35,308 nucleotides of DNA from Planctomycetota bacterium. Its GTDB lineage: Bacteria; Planctomycetota; Planctomycetia; Planctomycetales; Planctomycetaceae. The position numbers and the translations under genes were made by a program. The DNA lies in contig VGZH01000059.1 in NCBI GenBank assembly GCA_016872645.1, positions 1-35,308 on the forward strand. The letters are read 5' to 3'. The notes beneath the pieces were generated by a model. It was not told the DNA's origin. It saw only the letters and a program-made list of their open reading frames with translations, and ran no database searches. Below are positions 16,740-25,790 of this stretch, one piece after another. Each line of letters begins with the position of its first letter. Positions within the stretch are counted from its first letter, which is position 1.

Positions 16740-17927
16740 GTGATTGACACTTCAGCTGCCTCGCTCATCGACCGACGTTTTTTCTTGCGACAGTTTTCTG
16801 CCGGGGCCATCGGTTTGATCGGTGTTTCCTCACATCGCAGCTTCGCGCTGGCGGCGGACGAGAGCCGATTGTTCGTCCATTCAAAAGCCCCCATGAACGC
16901 CGAACCAACACCACCTGACCTCGTGCGGTCGTGGGTCACACCGGTGGATTCGTTTTTCATTCGCAGTCACGGCAACACACCCCAGGTCGACGCTGACTCG
17001 TTCCGTCTATCGGTTGAAGGTCTAGTCGAAACACCACTGACCTTGTCGCTTGCGGAACTCGGAAAGTTTCCCCAGCCCGAAATCGTTGCGACGCTGACCT
17101 GTGCCGGGAATCGACGTTCCGAACACAGCCGCATCAAACCGGTCAAAGGAGTGCAATGGCGAGAGGGAGCGATTGGAAACGCGAAGTGGCGCGGCGCGAG
17201 CTTGTCGGACGTACTGAAGAAAGCTGGCCTGCGTGAATCGGCCAAGCATGTATGGTTTGAGGGACTCGACACTGTTGAGGACGGTGGCAAGACCTTTGCG
17301 TTTGGCGGTTCGATCCCGTTGGAGAAAGTTTTTCAGGCCAAAGACAACTCTCCCGGTTCCGTGCTGCTGGCCACGTCGATGAACGACCAACCGCTGACGG
17401 CGGATCACGGCTTCCCCGTGCGAATGGTTGTGCCCGGATATATTGGCGCTCGCAGCGTGAAGTGGCTGAACAAGATCGTCGTCAGCGACCGCCCCTCGCC
17501 GAATCATTTCGTCGCCGATGTCTACAAGCTGGTCGATCAGGGAACTCTGCTGGAAGTCGCCGAGAACGCACCGATCTACCGCATGCCGCTCAATTCGGCG
17601 ATCTGCACGCCAACGGCAGGCACCACGTTGCAACCGGGTCGGATCGAGGTGCTCGGCTATGCTCTGCCGCCGGGTGTGCCGGGAGTTACGATCAGTCTCG
17701 TTGAAGTCTCCAGCGACCGGGGCCAGACTTGGGTGAAAGCCAAATTGACCGCAAATGCACTCGAGTACTGCTGGCAGCTTTGGTCCGCCGAAATTGCCAC
17801 GACCTTCGCCACGAAAGAATTGATCGTCCGCGCGACCGACTCGCGCGGCGAAGTGCAACCGGAGACTGTTCGCTGGAACGCGAAGGGCTACCTCTTTAAT
17901 GCTTGGCATCACGTTCCTGTGAATTGA
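16740..17927 (+). CDS. Tat-exported sulfite oxidase-type molybdopterin enzyme
   Basis: The 395-residue protein carries a twin-arginine signal (DRRFFLRQFSAGAIGLIG, residues 11-28), so it is folded with its cofactor before export to the periplasm. The molybdopterin-binding domain contains VATLTCAGNRRSEHS, with Cys121 as the likely molybdenum ligand, and LLATSMNDQPLTADHGFPVRMVVPGYIGARSVKWL, both hallmark sulfite oxidase segments. A C-terminal dimerisation domain (~285-390: PGVPGVTISLVEVSSDRGQTW) follows, as in sulfite dehydrogenase/SoxC-like enzymes. Sulfite is the likely substrate, but related enzymes act on other compounds, so this is uncertain. The start is the GTG at 16740, needed to keep the Tat motif; GGGAG lies about 11 bases upstream. 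It is followed after 68 bases by the DsbB-like gene. Confidence 0.9.
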   Translation: MIDTSAASLIDRRFFLRQFSAGAIGLIGVSSHRSFALAADESRLFVHSKAPMNAEPTPPDLVRSWVTPVDSFFIRSHGNTPQVDADSFRLSVEGLVETPLTLSLAELGKFPQPEIVATLTCAGNRRSEHSRIKPVKGVQWREGAIGNAKWRGASLSDVLKKAGLRESAKHVWFEGLDTVEDGGKTFAFGGSIPLEKVFQAKDNSPGSVLLATSMNDQPLTADHGFPVRMVVPGYIGARSVKWLNKIVVSDRPSPNHFVADVYKLVDQGTLLEVAENAPIYRMPLNSAICTPTAGTTLQPGRIEVLGYALPPGVPGVTISLVEVSSDRGQTWVKAKLTANALEYCWQLWSAEIATTFATKELIVRATDSRGEVQPETVRWNAKGYLFNAWHHVPVN

Positions 17928-17995
17928 ATGTTGCCAACGGAGTGGACTGCATCCCATTGGCTGCAGCCGGTATCAAAGGAGTGAAAGAAACGAAG

Positions 17996-18598
17996 ATGTC
18001 GCAATCGACTTTGCCGAAAAGCCCACCTGACGGATTATGGCGATGTACTGCGAACTGGTTGACGGCAGCCACGATCTTCTCGGCCGTGGGAACTGCCGGT
18101 AGTTTGTTCCTGAGCATCAGTCTGGGGCTCAAAGCCTGTCCACTTTGTTTTTACCAGCGGTCGTTTGTTATGGCCGTGCTCGCAGTGCTGGCGCTCGGTC
18201 GGTTTCTGGAGCGATCGCGTCCTGGTTTGATCTGTTTCCTGTGTGTGCCGCTGACTTGGGCCGGGTTGGGTGTCGCCGCGTTTCACGAGTACCTTGTCCT
18301 GAGTAATGTCCTCGAATGCCCGCAGGCCTTGTTCGGCATCGGGACAGCGCCCGTCCAAAGTCTGGTCGTCTTTATCGTTCTGGCTGTCGCGGTCTCTTCG
18401 GGAGCTTGGTGCGGTCGTGAGGAAACTCGACGACAGAACGCGAGCACGCTCGTGTCCGCTGTGTTGTTGGGGCTCGTTCTGGCTGCGGCGTGCGTGAAAA
18501 GCTCTCCGCCACTTCCGCCGGTGCCCGCAGTTGCCTACGACCCAATCAAGCAACCGCTCGATACCTGTCGCCGACCGTTCACGGCTCCCAAGAATTGA
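17996..18598 (+). CDS. DsbB-like disulfide bond formation membrane protein
   Basis: The 200-residue integral membrane protein has about four hydrophobic segments and the DsbB-type active-site motif ACPLCFYQRSFVMAVLAVLA (47-66; CPLC at 48-51). DsbB passes electrons from periplasmic disulfide formation to quinone. A loop between segments 3 and 4 has LECPQALFGIGTAPVQS (107-123), typical of the family, but I see only one cysteine (Cys108) there, where E. coli DsbB has two. The C-terminal tail is long, Pro-rich and carries two more cysteines. The start is uncertain: ATG 17996 is favoured, with AAAGGA about 15 bases upstream, and an in-frame GTG at 17981 is the alternative. It lies 68 bases after the sulfite-oxidase-like gene and may share its transcript. 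Confidence 0.78.
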   Translation: MSQSTLPKSPPDGLWRCTANWLTAATIFSAVGTAGSLFLSISLGLKACPLCFYQRSFVMAVLAVLALGRFLERSRPGLICFLCVPLTWAGLGVAAFHEYLVLSNVLECPQALFGIGTAPVQSLVVFIVLAVAVSSGAWCGREETRRQNASTLVSAVLLGLVLAAACVKSSPPLPPVPAVAYDPIKQPLDTCRRPFTAPKN

Positions 18599-19115
18599 CC
18601 CAAAGTCTACGAACTTCCGAGCGAATTCCGGGAACCGGAGTCGTTGGTTTAGGAGCTTGCACGGGCAAAGACGATCCGACTTCACGGCTATTCATTCGAC
18701 GAAGAATGACTCACCTTGCAGCCGATAGCGAGCAATTCACGGCGCTGTTCTCCGCTCGGAATTCGATCGCGACGTACACCGACGGGAAGGAGGTAGGGGC
18801 TTTCATGCCGACTACGGTTTGGAGTGGAAGTTTGGCGAGAAAACCGCTCAGGTCGTGATCAGCCTGGAGGACGCCTAGATGAAGATGCAGGGCTCTAAGA
18901 GCCGATTGCACTGCGAACTGAGCCAAGAGACGTCACAGAAACTCAGGCAAAGCGAGCGATTTCGGTTATTCCATCTTAATGTCCGTTAAGAGTGAGCTCT
19001 GGGAAACAGAGGTCTTCAAGTCCGCCACGGTTCGCGTCATGAATCTGCCGACCTTTCTAGGACTCGTCCCATTTTCTGCTTGCTGTCGGATGGTCGTTTC
19101 ATTCCGATACGCCCC
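18599..19115. other. Intergenic region with a possible decayed gene tail
   Basis: This is 517 bases between the DsbB-like gene and the RND pump gene. One frame (about 18706-18800) encodes TALFSARNSIATYTDGKEVG, and a second frame (18801-18878) continues it as FHADYGLEWKFGEKTAQVVI to a stop at 18878. Together they read like the end of a protein broken by one frameshift. I do not recognise the family. A 13-base palindrome GGCTCTAAGAGCC lies at 18891-18903 and could be an operator for the pump genes. Confidence 0.3.
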
Positions 19116-22100
19116 ATGAACCCGATCGTCTTCGCTCTACGCCGCCCGATCACTGTGATGGTGGGGATCATTGCTGTCGTGCTGACCGCCTTTGTCGCCG
19201 TGCGGCCGAAAGCGGTTGATGCTGCACTGGGGAAGGTTGGCATTGAGTTGCCGCTCAAGAGGATGCCGATCGACATCTTTCCGTCGCTGAACCTGCCAGT
19301 GATTTATGTGTGCCAGCCGTACGGTGGCATGGACCCGGCTCAGATGGAAGGGCTGCTGACCAACTACTACGAGTATCACTTCCTTTACATCAACGGGATT
19401 CATCATGTCGAGAGCCGCAATGTCCAAGGGACGGCGTTGATGAAGCTGATCTTCCATCCCGGCACAAACATGGCCCAGGCGATGGCCGAGACGATTAACT
19501 ATGTCAATCGCTCGCGAGCGATGATGCCTCCCGGCACGGTGCCGCCGTTCGTCATGCGGTTTGATACGGGCAGCGTCCCGGTCGGTTATCTGGTTTTCTC
19601 CTCCGAGTCCCGCACGATTGGCGAGATTTCTGACCTGGCGCTGATGAAAGTCCGGCCGATGTTCTCGTCGCTGCCTGGAGTGAGCGCTCCGCCGCCGTTT
19701 GGTGGAAGCGCTCGGAGCATTGTCGTCCGCGCCGATCCGGATCGTTTGCGAGCTTACGGCATCGCGCCCGACGATGTCGTCAACGCGCTCGTGGCCGGCA
19801 ACGCCGTCAGCCCGTCGGGCAATTTGCGAGTCGGCGACAACTATCCGATGGTTCCGACCAACGCAATGATCAAAGACATCAAGGAGCTCGGCAGCATCCC
19901 GATCAAAGTCGGAACATCGTCCGCCGGTGGTGCGGCGGCGATTGGCAGCGCGAGCGCCGTTTATTTGCGCGACATCGGTTCGATTGACGACGCGACCGAC
20001 ATCACGACCGGCTACTCGCTGGTGAATGGTCGCCGAGCGGTTTATATCCTTGCCACCAAGCGGGCCGATGCCTCGACGATGAGCGTCATCGACGAAATCA
20101 AAGCCGCGATGCCCAAGTTCCGTGCGGAGGTGCCCTCCGACATCAACATCTCATTCGAGTTCGATCAATCGCCGTACGTCACCCGTGCAATCAACAGTCT
20201 GGCGACCGAAGGAATTTTGGGGGCGATCCTCACAGGTCTGATGGTGCTGGTCTTTCTGCGCGACTGGCGAAGTGCGTTGGTCGTCGTGCTCAACATTCCG
20301 CTGGCGATTGCGGCGTCGATCGTTGGTCTGTGGCTCTGCGGCCAGACGATCAACTTGATGACCCTTGGCGGCCTCGCACTGGCGGTCGGCATTCTGGTCG
20401 ATGAAGCGACTGTCGAGATCGAAAACATCCATACGCAGATGCGGCACACCTCATCCGTCGCCTGGGCCGTGCGAGTCGGGAACGCACAAACCGCGATCCC
20501 GCGATTGCTGGCGATGCTCTGTATCCTGGCGGTCTTCGTGCCGAGCTTCTTCATGCAAGGTGCCGCCCGCGAACTTTTCGTTCCGCTGTCGCTGGCGGTT
20601 GGCTTCTCGATGATCGCCTCATACTTGCTGTCGAGCACGTTTGTGCCCATCGTCTCGACGTGGCTGCTGCGATCTTTGCAGCGTGAAGTTTCAGCCCCGC
20701 TGTTGACCGCGACCAGCGAAAGTCCCGCATCCTCAAAACACGCTGACAGGATTCAAGGGGAACACCATTTGGATAGAGACGACCGATCCAGCGCGGTGCT
20801 GACACACCGCGCTCCAAGATATCAACGCCTCGTCTCGCTCTTTGTCCGGCTGCGTTGGCCGGTCGTCGCCGGATACCTCGTCATCTGCGGCGCGACGCTG
20901 TTCTGGGCGAGCGGCCGACTGGGCGTCGAAATCTTTCCGACCGTCGATGCGGGCGAATTCCGGTTAAGATTTCGTGCTCCCGACGGCACGCACATCGATA
21001 GGACCGAAAAAACCGCGCTCGAGATTCTCGACACGGTGAAGCAGAAAGTCGGCGAGAAGAATGTCGCGATGACGCTCGGTTACATCGGCACGGTTCCCGC
21101 CAGCTTTCCGATCAACTCGGTCTATCACTTCTCACGCGGCCCGGAAGAGGGCCTGTTGCGAATCGCCCTGAAACCAAAATCCGGCATTAGCACGGAGGCG
21201 ATGAAAGAAGAACTCCGCCGCGAGTTTCTCGACCGCTTCCCGACGGTGCGATTCTCTTTCGAGCCGGCCGACATCATCAGCGAAGTCATGAGCTTCGGCT
21301 CGGCGACGCCGATCGAAATTGCCGCGCGAGGCGGCAGCCTCGAAGAGAACCACGAATACATCGGCAAAGTCCAAGCCGCGCTGGGCAAGCTGCCGTCGAT
21401 CCGAGACATGCAGGTCGTACAGGCACGCGACTATCCGACGGTCGAGATCAAAGTGGATCGCGAGAAGGCCGGCCTGTCCGGCACGACGGTCTCGCAAGTC
21501 GCGCGGTCGATCGTCACTGCGACATCCTCCAGCCGCTTTGTCGTGCCGAACTATTGGCCCGATCCAAAAACCGGCATCGGTTATCAGGTGCAGGTCGAAA
21601 TCCCGCAGCCGCAGCTCGACAGTATCGAAGACCTCGGAGCCGTTCCGGTTCAACGCGGTTCCGGCTCGACGTTCGGTCAATCCCTGCTGCTGCGTGACGT
21701 CGCTTCGCTGGTCGATGGAAAGTCTCCCGGAGAATACGACCGCTACAACATGAAACGCGAAATTAGCCTTACCGCCAACATCGTGGGGAACGACCTCGGT
21801 GCCGTTTCGCAACAGATCACACACGCCCTGAACGCTGTCGGCAAGGAGGACGCCGACGCTAAAGCGAAGGCCCATCAGGAAGCCCTCGCGAAAGCGAAAG
21901 CGGCCGGCAACCCCGATCCGCCCAAACCACCCAGCATTCATCACGAACTGCGCGGCCAGATCCCGCCGCTGCGCGCGATCATGAACGGCTTGGGCATCGG
22001 CCTGTTGCTGGCGGTGTTCGTGATCTTCTTAATATTGAGCGCCAACTTCCAAAGCTGGCGACTCGCGTTCGTCACCGTGTCGACCGCGCCCGCTGTCATC

Positions 22101-22634
22101 ACCGGAGTTGCGCTGTCGCTGCTGCTGACTGGCAGTACGCTCAACATTCAAAGCTTCATCGGAGCGATCATGAGCCTCGGCGTCGCAATGGCGAACGCGA
22201 TCCTGCTGGTCACGTTCGCGGAGGAGCAGCGGCGAAACTTAGGAGCGCGGGACGATCGCCCCGCTTTGAATTCTGTGACTCAACAAGAATCGACGATTCC
22301 AAAGGGCTCAATCCAAAGCGGTGCTGACAGAAGCGCACTCCAAAGCAATGCAGTCCAAGGTGCGATTTACGGCGCGACGAGCCGCCTCCGAGCGATCGCC
22401 ATGACCAGCGTCGCGATGTTGGCCGGTATGTTGCCGCTGGCGCTGGGCTTGGGCGAATCAGGTCAGCAGACTGCGCCGCTGGGCCGAGCCGTCATGGGCG
22501 GCCTGTTGGCGGCGACATCCGCGACACTGCTGATCCTGCCCGCTGTTTTCGCGATCGTGCAATCGCGAGCCTCGATCAAGTCCGCCTCTCTCGACCCCGA
22601 AGATCCACAGAGTGCTTTTCATTCCGCCGTTTAG
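19116..22634 (+). CDS. RND efflux pump inner-membrane transporter (AcrB/HAE-type)
   Basis: The 1172-residue proton-driven transporter has the two-half, 12-helix RND layout. TM1 is FALRRPITVMVGIIAVVLTA. A periplasmic domain follows, then TM2-TM6 with the acidic TM4 (LALAVGILVDEATVEIENI, near residue 428, the proton relay position). The second half has TM7 (WPVVAGYLVICGATLFWASG) through TM12. It is larger than AcrB (1049) partly because of insertions in two cytoplasmic loops, residues ~529-570 (TM6-TM7) and ~1042-1083 (TM10-TM11). Both contain the dispersed repeat described separately. A Lys/Ala-rich linker lies near ~910-945. ATG 19116 is the start, with no clear ribosome binding site; a TTG at 19080 is an alternative. 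It is followed by its adaptor and outer-membrane channel genes. The substrate is unknown. Confidence 0.93.
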   Translation: MNPIVFALRRPITVMVGIIAVVLTAFVAVRPKAVDAALGKVGIELPLKRMPIDIFPSLNLPVIYVCQPYGGMDPAQMEGLLTNYYEYHFLYINGIHHVESRNVQGTALMKLIFHPGTNMAQAMAETINYVNRSRAMMPPGTVPPFVMRFDTGSVPVGYLVFSSESRTIGEISDLALMKVRPMFSSLPGVSAPPPFGGSARSIVVRADPDRLRAYGIAPDDVVNALVAGNAVSPSGNLRVGDNYPMVPTNAMIKDIKELGSIPIKVGTSSAGGAAAIGSASAVYLRDIGSIDDATDITTGYSLVNGRRAVYILATKRADASTMSVIDEIKAAMPKFRAEVPSDINISFEFDQSPYVTRAINSLATEGILGAILTGLMVLVFLRDWRSALVVVLNIPLAIAASIVGLWLCGQTINLMTLGGLALAVGILVDEATVEIENIHTQMRHTSSVAWAVRVGNAQTAIPRLLAMLCILAVFVPSFFMQGAARELFVPLSLAVGFSMIASYLLSSTFVPIVSTWLLRSLQREVSAPLLTATSESPASSKHADRIQGEHHLDRDDRSSAVLTHRAPRYQRLVSLFVRLRWPVVAGYLVICGATLFWASGRLGVEIFPTVDAGEFRLRFRAPDGTHIDRTEKTALEILDTVKQKVGEKNVAMTLGYIGTVPASFPINSVYHFSRGPEEGLLRIALKPKSGISTEAMKEELRREFLDRFPTVRFSFEPADIISEVMSFGSATPIEIAARGGSLEENHEYIGKVQAALGKLPSIRDMQVVQARDYPTVEIKVDREKAGLSGTTVSQVARSIVTATSSSRFVVPNYWPDPKTGIGYQVQVEIPQPQLDSIEDLGAVPVQRGSGSTFGQSLLLRDVASLVDGKSPGEYDRYNMKREISLTANIVGNDLGAVSQQITHALNAVGKEDADAKAKAHQEALAKAKAAGNPDPPKPPSIHHELRGQIPPLRAIMNGLGIGLLLAVFVIFLILSANFQSWRLAFVTVSTAPAVITGVALSLLLTGSTLNIQSFIGAIMSLGVAMANAILLVTFAEEQRRNLGARDDRPALNSVTQQESTIPKGSIQSGADRSALQSNAVQGAIYGATSRLRAIAMTSVAMLAGMLPLALGLGESGQQTAPLGRAVMGGLLAATSATLLILPAVFAIVQSRASIKSASLDPEDPQSAFHSAV
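20785..20820. repeat. Dispersed hairpin repeat, copy 1 (inside the RND pump gene)
   Basis: It starts GATCCAGCGCGGTGCTGAC and holds a perfect 8-bp inverted repeat, GCGCGGTG (20791-20798) and CACCGCGC (20805-20812), around a 6-base loop. It shares the 11-base core GCGGTGCTGAC with copies at 22310 and 34311. In the pump frame it reads SSAVLTHRAPRY. Confidence 0.6.
22310..22345. repeat. Dispersed hairpin repeat, copy 2 (inside the RND pump gene)
   Basis: It starts AATCCAAAGCGGTGCTGAC and continues AGAAGCGCACTCCAAAG, aligning over its length with copy 1 but with a less perfect inverted repeat. In the pump frame it reads IQSGADRSALQS, a different reading frame of the repeat from copy 1. Confidence 0.6.
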
Positions 22635-22674
22635 CGTGGTTGATGTAAGACATTCACCACTTCAAGAGACCATC

Positions 22675-24027
22675 ATGCGAACGATTCTCACACTCGCATT
22701 GCTCACAGCGACGACGCTCACTGGCTGTACTTCCTCGGGCGGGGACGAGCCTTCGGCGACGACTGTCAATGAGTCCGCTCACGGCGCCATGCGGGTCGCG
22801 CCGATTAAGCCGATCCGCAAGACGCTGGTGCGAATCACCGAGCAACCGGGGCAGATCGAAGCGTTCGAGGAGACGGCAATCCATGCAAAGCTCGCGGGGT
22901 TCGTCAAAAAAGTGCATGTCGATCTTGGCGACAAAGTCACAGGGCCGTCGCGAATCAGCACCGATCAGCCGCAGCAGCCCGGGCAAATCCTCGCCGAGTT
23001 GGAGATTCCAGAACTCGACGCCGAATTGAAACAGAAGCAAGCCTTCGTCGCCCAGGCGGCGGCCGAAGCCACGCAGTCGGAAGCGGGCATCAAGGTCGCG
23101 AAGTCGGCGCAGACGTCGGTCGAAGCGATGGTCGCGGAAGCTCGCGCATCGGTCGAACGAGCTGACGCCATGTACGAACGCTGGAAGTCCGAATTCGAGC
23201 GAGTCCGTGAACTGGTCGCGAAGCAAGCGGTCACGCAGAAAGTCGCCGACGAAACCGAGCAGCAATTCAAAGCGGCCGATGCCGCACGGCGCGAGATCGC
23301 CGCCAAGATCAAGTCGGCACAGGCCAAGCTCAGCGAGGCGTCGGCCAACATCGAGAAGGCCGATGCCGACCTCGTCGCCGCTCGATCGAGACTCAAGGTT
23401 GCGGAAGCCGACGAACAAAAGACGCGCGCGTTGCTCAGCTACGCCACACTGCGAGCACCTTTTGACGGAGTCATTACCGAACGGCATCTCGACACCGGCC
23501 ACCTGGTACAGCCCTCCGGCACGAGCGGCAAACCGCTGTTCGTCGTCGTCCGAGCCGAAATCGTTCGCATCTTTCTGGACGTCCCCGAAGCCGATGCCAA
23601 GTTCATCGCAGTGGAGAGTCCCGCCAAGATCAAAGTTCCGTCATTGGCAAAGTCGTTTGAAGGAAAGGTTGCCCGCACCGCTTGGACGTTGCAAACGAGT
23701 TCGCGCACGTTGCGCACCGAGATCGACGTGCCGAATCCCGATGGTCACCTGCGTCCCGGGATGTACGCGACTGCCGAAATCGAAGTTGCTCGCCGAGTTG
23801 ACACGCTGTCGCTGCCCAAGTCAGCGGTCCTCAAACAAGGGGCCGAGTCGTTTTGCTTGAGCATCTCGACCGACAACAAGATCGCAAAGCTCCCGATCAA
23901 AACCGGTATCGTGGCGGGGACGGATGTCGAAATCGTTTCAGGACTGACCGGCGAGGAATCGTTGATCGGCGCGAATCTCGCCGCCTACAAAGAGGGGCAA
24001 GCGGTTGAAGTCCTCCCGCCGAAATAG
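22675..24027 (+). CDS. RND efflux periplasmic adaptor lipoprotein (HlyD/MFP family)
   Basis: The 450-residue protein links the inner-membrane pump to the outer-membrane channel. The start at ATG 22675 gives a lipoprotein signal (ILTLALLTATTLTGC, lipid-bearing Cys18), so it is anchored by lipid in the periplasm. A biotinyl-lipoyl-like half domain follows (IEAFEETAIHAKLAGFVKKV). A long coiled-coil hairpin lies at ~110-255, rich in Ala, Glu, Gln and Lys. Then come the second lipoyl half (ATLRAPFDGVITERHLDTGHLVQ) and the beta-barrel and membrane-proximal domains (ETPEVRIFLDVPEADAKF-like, RPGMYATAEIEV). It begins 40 bases after the pump gene ends and is clearly cotranscribed with it. The upstream ribosome binding site is weak (AAGAGA). 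The frame extends back to 22612 without support. Confidence 0.92.
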   Translation: MRTILTLALLTATTLTGCTSSGGDEPSATTVNESAHGAMRVAPIKPIRKTLVRITEQPGQIEAFEETAIHAKLAGFVKKVHVDLGDKVTGPSRISTDQPQQPGQILAELEIPELDAELKQKQAFVAQAAAEATQSEAGIKVAKSAQTSVEAMVAEARASVERADAMYERWKSEFERVRELVAKQAVTQKVADETEQQFKAADAARREIAAKIKSAQAKLSEASANIEKADADLVAARSRLKVAEADEQKTRALLSYATLRAPFDGVITERHLDTGHLVQPSGTSGKPLFVVVRAEIVRIFLDVPEADAKFIAVESPAKIKVPSLAKSFEGKVARTAWTLQTSSRTLRTEIDVPNPDGHLRPGMYATAEIEVARRVDTLSLPKSAVLKQGAESFCLSISTDNKIAKLPIKTGIVAGTDVEIVSGLTGEESLIGANLAAYKEGQAVEVLPPK

Positions 24028-24272
24028 CCACCCTCGACGGATCGCCGCGATTGTTTGCCGCCCGCAAAGTCTACCAGTCCTCACGAGGTTCGTTGTCTTT
24101 CGCGACCGACACGACTGTTGCCACCGGTGTCTTCCGAACAACAGGAATCCTGCATGCGGGCCCGGAATCGTGCCGATTGCGAAGTCGGGGCCCTGCGCTG
24201 GAGCGGCGACGGAACGGATTCCGTGCTCGGTTTCGGCAAAATTGGCCGCCGCGTCAGAGAGGACGCAGCCTC

Positions 24273-25787
24273 GTGAACTCATTACTGCGACAACTTCGTT
24301 TCGTGACCGGTTGCGGATTGCTGGCGATCATGAGTGGCTGCGCGACGTCGCCTACGGCTGAGGTCCGACAGATCCGCCCGCTGCCGGTTGTTGCGATCGG
24401 ATCGCCTGACGCTGCCCCCCAGATCGAACAGGTGGCGTTCACCGCAGAGGTCACGATTCCGTCCGGTCCGGAGCCAAAGGAGGCGTCCCCCGCTCCAACC
24501 GGTTACGCCATCGATTTGGCGTCGGCGTTGCAGCTTGCGGTTGGACAGAATCCAAGCTTGGCGTTTGCTCGCGAGCGGATCAACGAGGCGCATGCACAGC
24601 ACGCACGTGCCGAAGCGCTGTGGCTGCCGTCGATCCGGGCCGGCGGCAACTGGAATAAGCACGAAGGCCGGATTCAGGACGTTGCTGGCAACGTGTTCAA
24701 CACCAGTCGTGGTTCGTTCTTTGGTGGTCTCGGAGCGAATGCCGTCGGCGCCGGTTCACCAACGGTGCCGGGAGTCTTCGCATCGTTTCATTTGGCGGAT
24801 GCGATTCACCAGCCAACGATCACCGGCCACGCGGCTGTATCCCGGCAGTACTCGGCGACAGTCGCTGAGCAAGATCTTCTGCTACAAACCGCCACTACAT
24901 ACCTCGACCTGCTGCGAGCCAACCAAGAGCTTGCGATCGCTCACGACATCCAGCAGCTTGCGCAAAAAATGGCGGACCTGACGAAGGCGTATGCCGATAC
25001 CGGGCAAGGACTGGCCGCGGACCACGATCGCGCTCGCACGGAATTGGCGGTACGACGGAACGAAGTTCTGCGAGCCGAAGAAGGTGTGCAGGTCGCGAGT
25101 GCGGGACTCGCACAACTGCTGCATATCGATCCGTCGATCGAACTGTTGCCGACCGAGACGACGGTTGCTCCGTTGTCACTGACCGACGCCAGCGGCTCAC
25201 TGTCAGAGTTGGTCGCCACCGGTCTTTCACACCGCGCCGAGATTTGTGAACAACGCCAACTCGTCGCCGAAGCTTGTGCCCGCTTGAAACGCGAGAAGCA
25301 TGCGCCGCTGCTGCCCAGTGTCTTGCTCGGCGTCAGTTACGGAGGATTCGGCGGCGGGCTTGGCGACAATTTTCAATCGCCCAAGGACCGACTGGATGCC
25401 GACGCGATTGCTTTCTGGGAAATCCGCAACCTCGGACTTGGCGAGAAGGCTGCTCGCGACGAGGCCAAGTCTCGTGTCAACCAGGCTCGCTGGCGTGAGA
25501 TCGCGACACTCGACCGCATCGCACGCGAAGTGGTCGAAGCGCACACGCGAGTCGCGGCTCGACAACAGCAACTTGCGGTCGCCGAAGAGGGGGTTCAATC
25601 CGCCACGAGTTCGTTTGAACGAAACTCGGAACGCATCCGTAACGCCCAGGGTCTGCCGCTGGAGACGTTGCAATCGTTGCAGGCGCTCGCGCAAGCACGC
25701 CGCGAGTATCTCCGCACGATCAACGACTACAATGTGGCGCAGTTTCAACTGCAACACGCCTTGGGGTGGTCAAACAGCGGATCGTGA
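24273..25787 (+). CDS. TolC-like outer-membrane efflux channel lipoprotein
   Basis: The 504-residue protein would form the outer-membrane exit duct of the RND system. GTG 24273 is chosen because it gives a lipoprotein signal (FVTGCGLLAIMSGCATSP) and GAGAGGA lies about 9 bases upstream. The open frame continues to 24051, but that part looks non-coding. Two outer-membrane efflux protein repeats are visible: DLASALQLAVGQNPSLAFARERI with LLLQTATTYLDLLRANQEL, and IATLDRIAREVVEAHTRVAA with SFERNSERIRNAQGLPLETL. Long helices rich in Ala, Glu and Gln are typical of the TolC tunnel. It is the third gene of the pump-adaptor-channel operon, 245 bases after the adaptor. That gap holds no other recognisable feature. 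Confidence 0.92.
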   Translation: MNSLLRQLRFVTGCGLLAIMSGCATSPTAEVRQIRPLPVVAIGSPDAAPQIEQVAFTAEVTIPSGPEPKEASPAPTGYAIDLASALQLAVGQNPSLAFARERINEAHAQHARAEALWLPSIRAGGNWNKHEGRIQDVAGNVFNTSRGSFFGGLGANAVGAGSPTVPGVFASFHLADAIHQPTITGHAAVSRQYSATVAEQDLLLQTATTYLDLLRANQELAIAHDIQQLAQKMADLTKAYADTGQGLAADHDRARTELAVRRNEVLRAEEGVQVASAGLAQLLHIDPSIELLPTETTVAPLSLTDASGSLSELVATGLSHRAEICEQRQLVAEACARLKREKHAPLLPSVLLGVSYGGFGGGLGDNFQSPKDRLDADAIAFWEIRNLGLGEKAARDEAKSRVNQARWREIATLDRIAREVVEAHTRVAARQQQLAVAEEGVQSATSSFERNSERIRNAQGLPLETLQSLQALAQARREYLRTINDYNVAQFQLQHALGWSNSGS

Positions 25788-25790
25788 GTG

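Noticed and set aside
24051-24272. Upstream extension of the TolC-like frame
   Set aside because: Arg-rich sequence without a signal peptide; the lipoprotein start at 24273 fits better.
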